A DNA stretch of 30,543 bases from Thermoplasmata archaeon (GCA_021833045.1 JAKBGP010000003.1:1-30543); one strand, 5' to 3'; positions 1-8,394 are shown, numbered from the stretch's first letter. Notes: generated by a model from the letters alone, not told the origin. A program made the numbers and translations.

Positions 1-39
1 TTTTAATAAGTATTCGTTAACTAAACAACAGGGTAATTT

Positions 40-252
40 ATGTCAGTTGAAGAAGATCTCGTGGAAGTACAGAAGAAAATCGAGAGACGATTTTCTGGGA
101 TAGGGAAAGGCAAGTATGCCAGAATCATAAAGATGGCAAAAAAGCCTGGATCTCAGGAATATGTCAAGGTACTGGCTATTACCGGTGCAGGTATTATCTT
201 TTTAGGGGCTCTTGGCTTTTTAATTTACTATCTGATGACTATAGCTTTTTGA
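40..252 (+). CDS. secE: Protein translocase subunit SecE (Sec61 gamma)
   Basis: Small subunit of the SecYEG/Sec61 protein-conducting channel in the cytoplasmic membrane. The 70 residues show the family layout: an amphipathic charged N-terminal helix (about residues 5-38, rich in K/R/E, with the conserved-looking AKKPGSQEY stretch) followed by one membrane segment (about 43-67). The length is normal for archaeal SecE. A T/A-rich TATA-like stretch lies at bases 1-10 and a weak AGGGTAA ribosome site precedes the ATG. spt5 begins 9 bases after the stop codon, the usual secE-spt5 (nusG) pairing of archaea and bacteria, which supports the call. Confidence 0.93.
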   Translation: MSVEEDLVEVQKKIERRFSGIGKGKYARIIKMAKKPGSQEYVKVLAITGAGIIFLGALGFLIYYLMTIAF

Positions 253-261
253 GGGTTAAGA

Positions 262-1143
262 ATGAGCATACAGGAATATGAATGGATCGAGTGTGAGAGT
301 AAGGAAATTAATTCTTATTGTGGACAGAAGGTAAATATACCTGTCACCATAAGGAATATTGAGAAGGAAAAAAGGACTTTCAAAATAGAATTATCAATGG
401 AATTCATACAAGCTGATTCGTCCATCATTTGGGAAATGGACTTTACAAATAATGATAGGGGAATTCTTCAGTTCAGTCCTGATGGAGATAAGAAATTCGA
501 GAAGAAGCTTGAGCTTGAGGGACATGCGGTAAGAGAAATGATGTTTACCATTGATTCACCTAAGGGGGGAAGTATAGGTGACAGCGTTACGGTACGCATA
601 AGGATAGCATCTGAAGATGGAATCCACTCTGCAAATTTCACAGACAGTATCATCCTCAAACCAGTAATAATTGCCGTAAAAACAAATGTTGGCAAGGAAC
701 TTGAGGTTGCCACAAATCTCCTAAATTCCGATGAAAAGGATCTAGAGGAGAGAACTGTTCTTAATCCCACGGCAAAGAGGGAAATAATGGCAATAATGTC
801 TCCATACGAGTTGAGGGGATACTTTTATTTGGAAACCATGCACCCTGATAGAATACCATATCTTGGAAGGTCAATGAGGAATTTCAAGGGTGTTGTTGAA
901 GGAGCAATAAATATAGAGGAGATACAGGAACAACTCACTCCAAAGCCTGCGGTTGCAGGTCTTGAACTGGGATCATTCGTTGAACTTGTAAAGGGGCCAT
1001 TTAAGGGAGAAAAGGCCAGAATCATGAATATCGACCATGAAAAAGAAGAAGTGACGGTTCAGTTTATAGAGTCTGCTATGCTAATTCCCGTAAAGGTCAA
1101 GGCAGAGGATATTAGGGTAATTGAAAGTGGAAAGAAGCAATGA
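262..1143 (+). CDS. spt5: Transcription elongation factor Spt5 (NusG family) with an N-terminal beta-sandwich-like extension
   Basis: Processivity factor that binds the RNA polymerase clamp. The C-terminal part is ordinary Spt5: an NGN domain at about residues 136-225 (core around NPTAKREIMAIM and RGYFYLE) and a KOW domain at about 236-290 (core FVELVKGPFKGEKARI). Archaeal Spt5 is usually about 150 residues; this one has 293. The first ~133 residues form an additional domain that reads as a series of beta strands with the pattern of NEW3/CARDB-type immunoglobulin-like domains (VNIPVTIRN, FKIELSM, FTIDSPKGGSIGDSV, VRIRIAS). No signal peptide or membrane segment is visible, so the extension should be cytosolic. 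The stop codon overlaps the start of the next gene (ATGA). The core function is certain; the nature of the extension is inference. Confidence 0.9.
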   Translation: MSIQEYEWIECESKEINSYCGQKVNIPVTIRNIEKEKRTFKIELSMEFIQADSSIIWEMDFTNNDRGILQFSPDGDKKFEKKLELEGHAVREMMFTIDSPKGGSIGDSVTVRIRIASEDGIHSANFTDSIILKPVIIAVKTNVGKELEVATNLLNSDEKDLEERTVLNPTAKREIMAIMSPYELRGYFYLETMHPDRIPYLGRSMRNFKGVVEGAINIEEIQEQLTPKPAVAGLELGSFVELVKGPFKGEKARIMNIDHEKEEVTVQFIESAMLIPVKVKAEDIRVIESGKKQ

Positions 1144-2549
1144 GCTATAAACGGGAATCAAGAGAGAGAAACGAAGCAAGGATAAGAAATATTGAGGAAA
1201 CGCTGAAACATCCAAAAACCTTAGTTCCCGACTGTCTTGATAAAGTCATGTTCTGCCCTTTCACCGCATATGAAAAAAAACTTAACGGAGAGGTTGATCT
1301 CCTAAAATTTGCAAAATCTCATGACGAATTTCTCAGGGGGCTGGCTGAAACAAAGAGGGCAATTGATGATGATGAGTTATCATTCTCTGGGCTGCTTAAA
1401 ACACCCCATGGGACTGCCACGTTTTTCAAGAAGGGAGACACTGACCAATATGTACTCGCTGGCATCCAGAACGAAAAGCATGACGTCTTCAGAATGCTGA
1501 GTTTTTCACGTATAGTATCATCAGGGAAGGCAGTAATATATTCAGCAGGATCATACTACCGGGCAACCTGCAGGAGCACACCACCAGAATCAAAGTTTAT
1601 TGAGAACATTCTAAACGAAGAAAATATCTCATATTCCATAGAACAAAGTACAGGACTCTTAGAGGTTGGAACAGGGGATGATTATACGGAACTGTACATC
1701 TTTGGTTCTCCACTTTTGCTGTGTGGTTCAATGTCTAAAATAAATACACCTACAAAGATATTCAAATACATTCTCTGCAAGGACCCAATGCAGCTAATCT
1801 CATTCAAAATCTCAAAGCTTTCAAGATTTTCAGACAAGTCAGAGAGCAGCATTTTTGCGAGCTATATATCTGGAGGAATGACAGATTCCGACTTCTTTCA
1901 GCAGATTGTATCAAAAAGGAGAAATCTTGCAAAATCATCAGGACTATTTCTCATTGGAACAGAAGCTTTTCCAGACATCAATGCTTTTCTATCAAAAATA
2001 GACATTTCTGAAAGAGAAAAAAAGGTTATATCGGAACTATGGCCATCAGGAGAGGGTATATACATTGACGATGCCAGCACCAGAAAACTATACGAAACTG
2101 TCTGGCCTGAAATTGGGGAACAGATAGTTGAGCAACTCTATCCTGGAGCAACACAGAAACACAGGGATGTAATGAAAGGAAATCCAGTAGAGATTCTTGA
2201 CAGACTTAACAGGGCTATAAAGCTGGAAGAAACAGAGGAAAGAATGAAGTTGAAGTCATGGTCGACACCATCATCACAGCTGGCAGATCTTATAGCAATA
2301 AGCATCACAGAGCAACCAGAATCACTAACAGATTACATATCAAAAATGTCCATGAAGGAGACTGACAGTCAGGCTGTTGCGTATTGCATACAGGAAATTT
2401 ACAAGCTTAACAGGAGCCAGTCATGGAAGATATCTAGTGATGCAGTGGTTAAAGGAAGGATGATAATGGAATATGTAACCAGGATTATAAAGGACCCATG
2501 GAACAACCCTGATGCAACATTTCAGGAGATATCCAAAATAATAAGGTGA
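1140..2549 (+). CDS. Uncharacterised 469-residue protein in the secE-spt5 operon
   Basis: I do not recognise a family. The protein is soluble-looking with no signal peptide or membrane segment. The N-terminal ~35 residues are strongly charged (many R/E/K). A Cys pair (PDCLDKVMFCPF, about residues 31-40) follows, then a mixed alpha/beta middle, and the C-terminal half from about residue 270 is predominantly helical and charged. It starts with an ATGA overlap on spt5 and the next gene begins 3 bases after its stop codon, so it should be translated with the transcription/translation genes around it. Base composition and codon use look like its neighbours, so recent transfer is not indicated. It may be lineage-restricted; a role linked to transcription or RNA is only guilt by association. 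Confidence 0.75.
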   Translation: MSYKRESRERNEARIRNIEETLKHPKTLVPDCLDKVMFCPFTAYEKKLNGEVDLLKFAKSHDEFLRGLAETKRAIDDDELSFSGLLKTPHGTATFFKKGDTDQYVLAGIQNEKHDVFRMLSFSRIVSSGKAVIYSAGSYYRATCRSTPPESKFIENILNEENISYSIEQSTGLLEVGTGDDYTELYIFGSPLLLCGSMSKINTPTKIFKYILCKDPMQLISFKISKLSRFSDKSESSIFASYISGGMTDSDFFQQIVSKRRNLAKSSGLFLIGTEAFPDINAFLSKIDISEREKKVISELWPSGEGIYIDDASTRKLYETVWPEIGEQIVEQLYPGATQKHRDVMKGNPVEILDRLNRAIKLEETEERMKLKSWSTPSSQLADLIAISITEQPESLTDYISKMSMKETDSQAVAYCIQEIYKLNRSQSWKISSDAVVKGRMIMEYVTRIIKDPWNNPDATFQEISKIIR

Positions 2550-2552
2550 ATC

Positions 2553-3014
2553 ATGGCACGTCACGTCCTGTCAAAGAAAGATATGAAGATTTTTTTTGAA
2601 AAGTTGAGGGAAAATAATCTTTGGGCAGATTTTTTTTCCAATTCTAACATAGAAGTTGAAGAGCATAAGGGAAAGAAATGCTATTCAATTGGTGGAAGGT
2701 TCATTGCCTACGAAGAGGACAGACTCCTCCCATCAATTGATCTTCTGAATGCAATAAAACCTGAAATTTCGTCTGTGACAGTGGATAATGGTGCAGTGCC
2801 ACACATTCTGAATGGAGCTAAGCTATTTGGTAAGGGAATAACCCAGATAGGTGAAAGCATTAGACCGGGAAGCCTTGTCTACGTAAAGGACCCAACAGGC
2901 AGGTTTATTGCAGTGGGCATAGCAACAAAATCAACAGAGGAGCTAAAGGTATCAAGAGAAGGCCCAGCCGCCGATATAATCATGTCACCAGCCAAAAACC
3001 CATGCACCCAGTGA
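2553..3014 (+). CDS. PUA-domain RNA-binding protein (archaeal MCT-1-like)
   Basis: 153 residues. The N-terminal half (about 1-75) is the small alpha/beta domain that precedes PUA in archaeal MCT-1/COG2016-type proteins. The C-terminal half (about 76-150) carries PUA features: the VDNGAVPHILNGAKLF strand-helix that resembles the usual 'D.GA...i..GA.v' core, and the late strands GSLVYVKDPTGRFIAVGIA. Proteins of this class bind structured RNA; the eukaryotic relatives MCT-1 and DENR act at the ribosome. It is the last gene of the secE-spt5 run, 3 bases after the preceding stop codon, and is followed by a new promoter for the peroxiredoxin gene. The exact target is unknown. Confidence 0.8.
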   Translation: MARHVLSKKDMKIFFEKLRENNLWADFFSNSNIEVEEHKGKKCYSIGGRFIAYEEDRLLPSIDLLNAIKPEISSVTVDNGAVPHILNGAKLFGKGITQIGESIRPGSLVYVKDPTGRFIAVGIATKSTEELKVSREGPAADIIMSPAKNPCTQ

Positions 3015-3030
3015 AACGGGGTTAGAAAGG

Positions 3031-3038
3031 TATTTATT
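3031..3038 (+). promoter_or_regulatory. TATA-like element of the peroxiredoxin gene
   Basis: TATTTATT lies 21-28 bases before the ATG at 3059, preceded by the purine-rich stretch GTTAGAAAGG that could act as a BRE. The spacing puts transcription start at or next to the ATG, so the mRNA is probably leaderless. Confidence 0.6.
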
Positions 3039-3058
3039 GAAACAATCCTTACTAGATT

Positions 3059-3517
3059 ATGGCAGAATTATTGAAAGTTGGTTCAAAAATACCGGAATTC
3101 GAAACATTAGATCAGCATGGAAAAAGCATGGGAACAAAAGAAATTATGGGAAAGCCTGCAGTTATATATTTCTATCCAAAGGACGATACGCCCGGATGTA
3201 CAGTGGAAGCATGTGAATTCAGGGATAACATTTCACAGTTCAGGGAAAAGGGAGTCAATGTATTTGGCATATCAGTGGATGATCAGAAATCTCACAAGAA
3301 GTTCGAGGAAAAATTCAACCTGAATTTTCCGTTGCTTGTGGACAGCAGTAAGAAAATAAGCGAACAGTTTGGCGTACTTGGTGAAAGGTCTGCAAAAAGA
3401 GTAACTTTCATAGTGGACAGCAAAGGAACGGTAGTTTATGTCTATCCCAAAGTATCACCAAAGGGTCACACTGAAGAGGTAATGAATAAATTAAAAGAAT
3501 TAAAATTAGTAAATTAA
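3059..3517 (+). CDS. bcp: Peroxiredoxin, Bcp/PrxQ type (thiol peroxidase)
   Basis: Reduces hydrogen peroxide and organic hydroperoxides using thioredoxin-like reductants; cytosolic. The active site is explicit: DDTPGCTVEACEFRD holds the peroxidatic Cys47 and the resolving Cys52 in the CX4C spacing that defines the PrxQ/Bcp group, with the upstream FYPKDDTPG and the downstream FPLLVD and VTFIVD strands of the thioredoxin fold. The 152-residue length is typical. It has its own TATA element and probably no leader. Its stop codon lies 3 bases from that of the convergent DUF35 gene. Confidence 0.95.
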   Translation: MAELLKVGSKIPEFETLDQHGKSMGTKEIMGKPAVIYFYPKDDTPGCTVEACEFRDNISQFREKGVNVFGISVDDQKSHKKFEEKFNLNFPLLVDSSKKISEQFGVLGERSAKRVTFIVDSKGTVVYVYPKVSPKGHTEEVMNKLKELKLVN

Positions 3518-3520
3518 GGA

Positions 3521-3922
3521 TCAGGCAAGTACAAATTTATAGCCGTAATAGATTATTCCACTTTTTCCATCTTCAGCTATTTTCCTGAAAACTTTTCTAA
3601 CCCTTTTCCCTTCCTTTACCTCTGCATTTCCCACATCTACAAGCTGACCTGTGACCATAGGACCCTCATCCAGTTTGATCAACGCCAGAACATATGGTTT
3701 TTGTCGTGAGAATGCAGGTGGTGCTTCGTGTACTATGGTAAACGAAAATATCTCACCATCACCTGAAAGCTCGTGATCAACCATTTTCCCGATAGAATCT
3801 CTGTGACACACAGGGCAAATGTCCCTTGAGGGAAAATATATCCTACCACAATTGCCACACTTCTTTCCAAGTAATCTATATCTGTTTGGGCTCTCTCTCC
3901 ACATTCTTGATAATTCTCCCAT
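3521..3922 (-). CDS. DUF35 zinc-ribbon/OB-fold protein, acyl-CoA-binding scaffold of the HMG-CoA synthase complex
   Basis: 133 residues with a rubredoxin-like zinc ribbon (Cys22, Cys25, Cys36, Cys39 in CGNC...CPVC) followed by an OB fold (about 50-125, GEIFSFTIVHEAPPAF, PYVLALIKLDEGPMVTGQL). In Methanothermococcus such a protein bridges thiolase and HMG-CoA synthase and shares a CoA site between them. Here it is the last gene of the same three-gene cluster and its start directly abuts the thiolase-like stop codon, so the same bridging role is likely. All four zinc ligands are present. Confidence 0.9.
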   Translation of the reverse strand: MGELSRMWRESPNRYRLLGKKCGNCGRIYFPSRDICPVCHRDSIGKMVDHELSGDGEIFSFTIVHEAPPAFSRQKPYVLALIKLDEGPMVTGQLVDVGNAEVKEGKRVRKVFRKIAEDGKSGIIYYGYKFVLA

Positions 3923-5098
3923 TTATTCCACCCCCAGTATATGAACAACAGATGCAACTCCTGAACCTGCCATGTTATGTATCATAGCATTTTTTGCATC
4001 TTTGACCTGCCTTTTGTTTGCTTTACCCTTTAATTGCAAATATGCCTCAACTGCCTGGCCAACACCAGTTGCACCATAGGGAAATCCTTTAGCTTTTAAA
4101 CCTCCAGATGGATTAACCGGCAATCTGTCATTAAGAGCTATACCCTCTTCGATCAGATCTTTTGCCTTCCCTTTTTCAGCAAAGCCCAGATCTTCAAGAG
4201 CCATCAACCCGTAAATATTATACGAATCATGGATTTCAACAAAAGACATATCGGAGTTCTTCAGGTTTGCATCCTTAAGTGCCTTTCTTGCCGCCAGCTT
4301 GGTAGGTTCAACTGTGTAGAGGCATTCCCTGCTGTGGAGTGCAAATGGACCCTGAGACATAGCAGATGACAAAATCTTAACACCATCTATGGAATGTTTT
4401 TTGACATATTCTTCAGAAGCAAGTATAATACTTGATGCACCATCACTTAGAGGTGCGCAGTCCATTAGATTGAGGGGTTCAGCAATCAGCGTAGCATTCA
4501 GAGCCTGCTGAATCGTTATCTTATTCCTGAAATGTGCATTCTCATTAAGACTTGCATTTAGATGGTCGTTTACTGACAGTTTTGCAAGAACGTCCTTAGA
4601 AACGTTAAAATCCTTCAGGTACTTTCTAGCAGAAAGGGCAGCTAAAGCAGCAGGAGTTCCACCTTCAAATGCTTCCCATTCCCTGTCAAGAATGGAGGAG
4701 GTTATGTCAATATTCTCGTTTCCATATAGTTCTGTCATTTTTTCCGCTCCTCCTACCATTACAGTATCATACTCACCTGATCTGATTGCCAGATATCCTT
4801 CTCTTATGGCTGCACCTCCGGATGCAGTCGAAGCTTCGATTCTCATCGATGGGATGTATTCCGAAGATACCCCTGCCTGATCTGACATCAGTGCGCTTAA
4901 ATGTTCCTGTCTGCTTATATCTCCTCCAAGGCTATTACTCATATAAATGGCCCCAAGATCTCTTGTTCTAATCCCTGCATCTTCAACAGCCTTTAGCCCC
5001 GCTTCCACTGCAATATCTCTCAGTGATCGATCCCACAATTCTCCGTATTTTGCTTCTCCAGCTCCTATTATGTAAACACCCTTACTCAACGTCTTCAC
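3923..5098 (-). CDS. Thiolase-family protein (SCP2/archaeal type) lacking catalytic residues
   Basis: By family and position this is the archaeal acetyl-CoA acetyltransferase that makes acetoacetyl-CoA for the mevalonate pathway. Length (391) and fold motifs fit: [11 protein letters not shown] at the N-terminus, [24 protein letters not shown] with His290-Asp291, [10 protein letters not shown] and the C-terminal HNMAGSG. Two active-site positions are not normal. The nucleophile loop, usually A-C-A-S-G-G, reads S-T-A-S-G-G (Thr91, codon ACT at 4828-4826). The GHP motif reads G-F-P (Phe339, codon TTT at 4084-4082). I checked both codons in the DNA; the frame is open and otherwise well conserved. 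It overlaps the HMG-CoA synthase gene by 17 bases. A structural role, or an altered reaction, is inference. Confidence 0.88.
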   Translation of the reverse strand: MKTLSKGVYIIGAGEAKYGELWDRSLRDIAVEAGLKAVEDAGIRTRDLGAIYMSNSLGGDISRQEHLSALMSDQAGVSSEYIPSMRIEASTASGGAAIREGYLAIRSGEYDTVMVGGAEKMTELYGNENIDITSSILDREWEAFEGGTPAALAALSARKYLKDFNVSKDVLAKLSVNDHLNASLNENAHFRNKITIQQALNATLIAEPLNLMDCAPLSDGASSIILASEEYVKKHSIDGVKILSSAMSQGPFALHSRECLYTVEPTKLAARKALKDANLKNSDMSFVEIHDSYNIYGLMALEDLGFAEKGKAKDLIEEGIALNDRLPVNPSGGLKAKGFPYGATGVGQAVEAYLQLKGKANKRQVKDAKNAMIHNMAGSGVASVVHILGVE

Positions 5099-6143
5099 CC
5101 AGTATTAATTTCTTCTTAAATTTGGCATACATTCCATAATCAAGGAATATTGTATCCTCTAGCAACTCCCTTACAGTTACTGCACCTCTTTTATGCAGAT
5201 TCTCTATTTCCGAATTCACTTCGATGTGAAACGCATCAGAACCTGCCCCTGAACCAAATGATACAGCAAGTATTCTATCGCCATCCTTGGCAACATCAAG
5301 TATGGCTGAAAGTCCAACCATCATGGCTCCAGAATATGTGTTTCCTATGTAAGGAGTGAGCAAACCCTCCTTATACTGTTTTTCCTCAAATCCCAGCAAT
5401 TTCGCCGCCCTGGTAGGGAATTTACCGTTTGGCTGATGAAACACTGCATAATCGTAGTCTTCAGGTTTGGTTTTCATTCTCGCCATCATCTCCTTTCCTG
5501 CAGATACAACATGTTTGAAATAGGCCGGTTCACCTGTAAACCTCTCTCCATGAGTTGGATATGGCTGCCCTTCTCTCCTCCAGAAATCTGGTGTGTCTGA
5601 AGTAACAGAAAGGGTTGATTTAATCTCTGCGGCAACGTTCTCATTCCCTATGATCATGGCTGTTCCCCCAGCTGATGCTGAATATTCTAATACATCACCA
5701 GGTGCACCCTGAGAGGTATCAGAACCAATAGCCATTCCCATTTTTATCATTCCTGATTGCACCATTGCAAGGACATTTTGCATCCCTGCAGTGCCTGCTT
5801 TGCAGGCGAATTCGTAATCTGCTGCAAACATGTCGAAATTTGCTCCTATTGCTGAAGACACAATTGTTGCAGTTGGTTTTACTGCATAGGGATGGCTTTC
5901 TGATCCTATATACATAGCTTCTATCTGTTCTCCCCTGAGACCTCCTCGTTTTAATGCCGTCCTTGCAGCCTCAACAGATATTGTTGCTACATCTTCATCT
6001 GGAGACGGAACAGATTTACTTAGAATGTAAATACCATTCTTTATATTCTCCGGATCTTCACCCCAGATCCTTGCTATTTCATCAGGTTTGATCCTGTATT
6101 TTGGGATATAACTCCCATAACTTACTATTCCGTATTTTCCCAT
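5082..6143 (-). CDS. Hydroxymethylglutaryl-CoA synthase (archaeal type)
   Basis: Condenses acetyl-CoA with acetoacetyl-CoA to HMG-CoA, the precursor of mevalonate and archaeal ether lipids. The 353 residues contain the expected catalytic set: Glu82 ([11 protein letters not shown]), nucleophile Cys114 ([11 protein letters not shown]) and His236 ([11 protein letters not shown]), plus the [12 protein letters not shown] loop. The length is typical of the archaeal enzyme. It is the first gene of the HMG-CoA synthase / thiolase-like / DUF35 cluster on this strand. The ATG at 6143 follows an AT-rich stretch (AGATATTTAAAAATT at 6162-6176 on the plus strand) that probably holds the TATA box. Unlike its thiolase-like partner, it looks fully active. 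Confidence 0.95.
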   Translation of the reverse strand: MGKYGIVSYGSYIPKYRIKPDEIARIWGEDPENIKNGIYILSKSVPSPDEDVATISVEAARTALKRGGLRGEQIEAMYIGSESHPYAVKPTATIVSSAIGANFDMFAADYEFACKAGTAGMQNVLAMVQSGMIKMGMAIGSDTSQGAPGDVLEYSASAGGTAMIIGNENVAAEIKSTLSVTSDTPDFWRREGQPYPTHGERFTGEPAYFKHVVSAGKEMMARMKTKPEDYDYAVFHQPNGKFPTRAAKLLGFEEKQYKEGLLTPYIGNTYSGAMMVGLSAILDVAKDGDRILAVSFGSGAGSDAFHIEVNSEIENLHKRGAVTVRELLEDTIFLDYGMYAKFKKKLILGEDVE

Positions 6144-6313
6144 ATTTAGGGTTAAAATTTCAAAGATATTTAAAAATTGTTAAATATGGCTTCGACAGAT
6201 GACTAATATAAACTTCATAAGTTAGAAAAAATGAAGATAAAGTCAGTAAACATGAAATCCGACAAGGGCACATCATGCAATAAGAATTAGTGAATAATAT
6301 CAATAAAAAATAA

Positions 6314-6330
6314 ATAGATATAATATCTAT
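6314..6330. promoter_or_regulatory. 17-bp palindrome over the promoter of the small winged-helix gene
   Basis: ATAGATAT-A-ATATCTAT is a perfect inverted repeat with 8-base arms and one central base. It lies 16-32 bases before the ATG at 6346 and covers the position where the TATA box is expected. Such a site under a DNA-binding protein gene suggests autoregulation; that step is inference. Confidence 0.5.
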
Positions 6331-6345
6331 CTCAATGGGAATAAA

Positions 6346-6561
6346 ATGGATGAACTATCAGTAAACGCAAAAAAGGTTTACGATGCACTGAAAAAAATAA
6401 ACGCAGTATCAGAAGACAAACTGAAGACTGCAGATGACATAATGAAAGCCTCAAATCTTGGTAAGGCTCTTGTTAATGCTGCTCTTCAAGAATTGCTAAA
6501 CAAATCCTATGTTAAGAGGATTGCAAGGCAAAAAAGTGCAGGTTATTACGTAACAAAGTAA
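6346..6561 (+). CDS. Small winged-helix DNA-binding protein
   Basis: 71 residues that fill one winged helix-turn-helix domain. Helix 1 is around AKKVYDALKKI, helix 2 around TADDIMKASNL, the recognition helix around GKALVNAALQELLNKSY, and the wing is formed by VKRIARQKSAGYYVTK. The domain is basic overall, with no ligand or dimerisation domain visible. It is probably a small transcription regulator of the kind common in archaea. A 17-bp palindrome sits over its promoter. The nearest downstream gene (DUF373) is 52 bases away and has its own AT-rich upstream region, so co-transcription is uncertain. Confidence 0.75.
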   Translation: MDELSVNAKKVYDALKKINAVSEDKLKTADDIMKASNLGKALVNAALQELLNKSYVKRIARQKSAGYYVTK

Positions 6562-6613
6562 ATTATCTTACACATAAATTTAAGTATATTCTTATACATG
6601 CAGATAAGGGGCA

Positions 6614-7744
6614 ATGACCACTCTAATTCTGAATATAGACAGGGATAATGATTACGGAGAAAAGTCCGGTGTTAAGGGACCGGTAGTAGGTTATTCCCAG
6701 TGCTATAATGCAGCGGTAAAGCTTATAACCGCTGACCCAGAAGATTCTGATGCAAACGCTCTTTTTGGTGCTCTTAAGCATTATGAAGACCTGCAGTCAA
6801 GAGGGGAAGATGTTGAAATATCTCTTGTTACAGGTGATGATGATGTGGGAGAAAAATCAGACGAGATTATTTCAAAGCAGCTTGATGATGTATTCTCCGA
6901 GGGAAAATATTCAGATTGTATTCTAATATCAGATGGTGCAGAGGATGATTATGTAATTCCACTAATTCTCTCTAGGACAAAAATTAGATATGTTAAGCAT
7001 ATAATTGTAAGGCACAATCAGAATATAGAATCACTTTACTATTATATTGTTAAGGCAATGAAAGACAAGAAATTGCTTAAGAAAATCTTCATTCCCGTCG
7101 GTCTGATCCTTCTTGTATATGGTATAGCTGTTCTTTCGTTTGTGGCATTCTTCGACCTGACTGGAAGATTGACAACAAGTCCTTCCCTGTACGCTTACAC
7201 GCTTGTTATAGTAGTTCTTGGAGGTTATTTCACAGAGCGTGGCTTTGATATTAGAACAAGGATTGACAAGGTTTTAAACGAGGTTAAAGCATATTCAGAG
7301 GAAGCCAGAGTAATGTTCATATCAACAATAGTTTCCATTGGAATATTCCTTGTTGGTATAGCGTCCACATATTCCATACTCTATGATCTTAAGATGCTCC
7401 CTCTTGACAGAATACTTTATTTTCTTCAGATATTTGGGTTATGGGTCTACGTTTCGATCGTGACAAGAGCATTATTCAAGATAGCAGATATCTACATCGG
7501 CGGATCTCCAAGATCTGATACCCTTTTTTACGCTGTTTCATTTTCTCTATCGGCAGAACTTCTGATTCTTGGGATACTTGGATACCTGAGATATTCACTG
7601 AAATATGTTGGGTTTAATCAGGCGCTAGAGTCTTTAATCATAATTATGGTCGGAATAGTTGTTGCACTGGTAACAGCAGCAGTACACAGAAAAAGGACAG
7701 CCTTTCTTGGATCAGGAAGTTACACAAGTAAAGATCAGACATGA
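6614..7744 (+). CDS. DUF373 family archaeal membrane protein
   Basis: 376 residues. The N-terminal ~145 are cytosolic and carry the DUF373 signature: an acidic LNIDRDNDYGEKSG start, a GPVVGY loop, the ADPEDSDANALF motif and VTGDDDVGEKSDEII. The rest has about six membrane helices (about 157-178, 187-205, 232-252, 262-285, 300-322 and 330-352) with a basic C-terminal tail. The function of DUF373 is not known; the acidic motifs suggest a nucleotide or metal site. An AGGGG ribosome site precedes the ATG. The stop codon overlaps the mptE start (ATGA), so the two products may be made together. Confidence 0.88.
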   Translation: MTTLILNIDRDNDYGEKSGVKGPVVGYSQCYNAAVKLITADPEDSDANALFGALKHYEDLQSRGEDVEISLVTGDDDVGEKSDEIISKQLDDVFSEGKYSDCILISDGAEDDYVIPLILSRTKIRYVKHIIVRHNQNIESLYYYIVKAMKDKKLLKKIFIPVGLILLVYGIAVLSFVAFFDLTGRLTTSPSLYAYTLVIVVLGGYFTERGFDIRTRIDKVLNEVKAYSEEARVMFISTIVSIGIFLVGIASTYSILYDLKMLPLDRILYFLQIFGLWVYVSIVTRALFKIADIYIGGSPRSDTLFYAVSFSLSAELLILGILGYLRYSLKYVGFNQALESLIIIMVGIVVALVTAAVHRKRTAFLGSGSYTSKDQT

Positions 7745-8394
7745 TACAGTGGGAAGACCTATACGAAAGAATCTGCAGGGAGCTTGTAATAGACTGCAAA
7801 TCAGATTATACTTCTACAAAAGTTCTGAGTGCAATGGCAATTCATCAGGTAACATTCATTAAAAGAATTAATTCGTTCAGAAATGGTAATTTTATCATAT
7901 ACGGACCAGCAGGGAAAATAATAGAAAGAAAAGAAAAAGGTGTGGTATCTGTTGTCGCGGATTCTGCCATAGACCGGTTCAAAAATTTTGTACCTGATAT
8001 AATTGTAACAGATCTAGATGGAAACCTCGAAAGGATCATGAGTTGCTGGAAAGATGGAACAGTACTTTGCATACATGCCCACGGAGACAACATAAAGAGA
8101 ATAATGGAGTTCGTCCCAGCGCTTGAAGGAGATTTTCTTGGCACATGCCAGTCTAGCAAAACAGAAAACCTGTTAAATCTACATGGGTTTACAGATGGTG
8201 ATAGAGCAGTTAAACTGGCACAGTTTCTTGAAGCTCAGACCATTAGACTGGACGGCTTCGATTTCAGGACTCCAGTCAGCAAATATGGAAGCAGAGATAA
8301 GGAAAAAAAACTGAGATTCGCCGAGATGATAATACTTGATTCAGCCAGGGAAAGAAATGGAAAAGAATTTAACTTCATTCCTGAGGTTTTCTGA
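7741..8394 (+). CDS. mptE: 6-hydroxymethyl-7,8-dihydropterin pyrophosphokinase MptE-like (DUF115)
   Basis: Activates 6-hydroxymethyl-dihydropterin for tetrahydromethanopterin- or folate-type C1 carriers in archaea. The 217 residues carry the DUF115/MptE motifs in order: VVADSAIDRF, PDIIVTDLDGN (acidic metal site), VLCIHAHGDN, GTCQS and GFTDGDRAV. The length is normal. It overlaps the DUF373 stop codon by ATGA. The 3' end runs 20 bases into the convergent comB gene. It pairs well with the formimino-C1 genes at 13.6-15.2 kb, which need a reduced pterin carrier. Confidence 0.87.
   Translation: MIQWEDLYERICRELVIDCKSDYTSTKVLSAMAIHQVTFIKRINSFRNGNFIIYGPAGKIIERKEKGVVSVVADSAIDRFKNFVPDIIVTDLDGNLERIMSCWKDGTVLCIHAHGDNIKRIMEFVPALEGDFLGTCQSSKTENLLNLHGFTDGDRAVKLAQFLEAQTIRLDGFDFRTPVSKYGSRDKEKKLRFAEMIILDSARERNGKEFNFIPEVF

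Noticed and set aside
3923..5098. Sequencing error as cause of the missing thiolase residues
   Set aside because: Two separate active-site codons differ, both in clean frame with conserved surroundings; two independent errors at just these sites are improbable.
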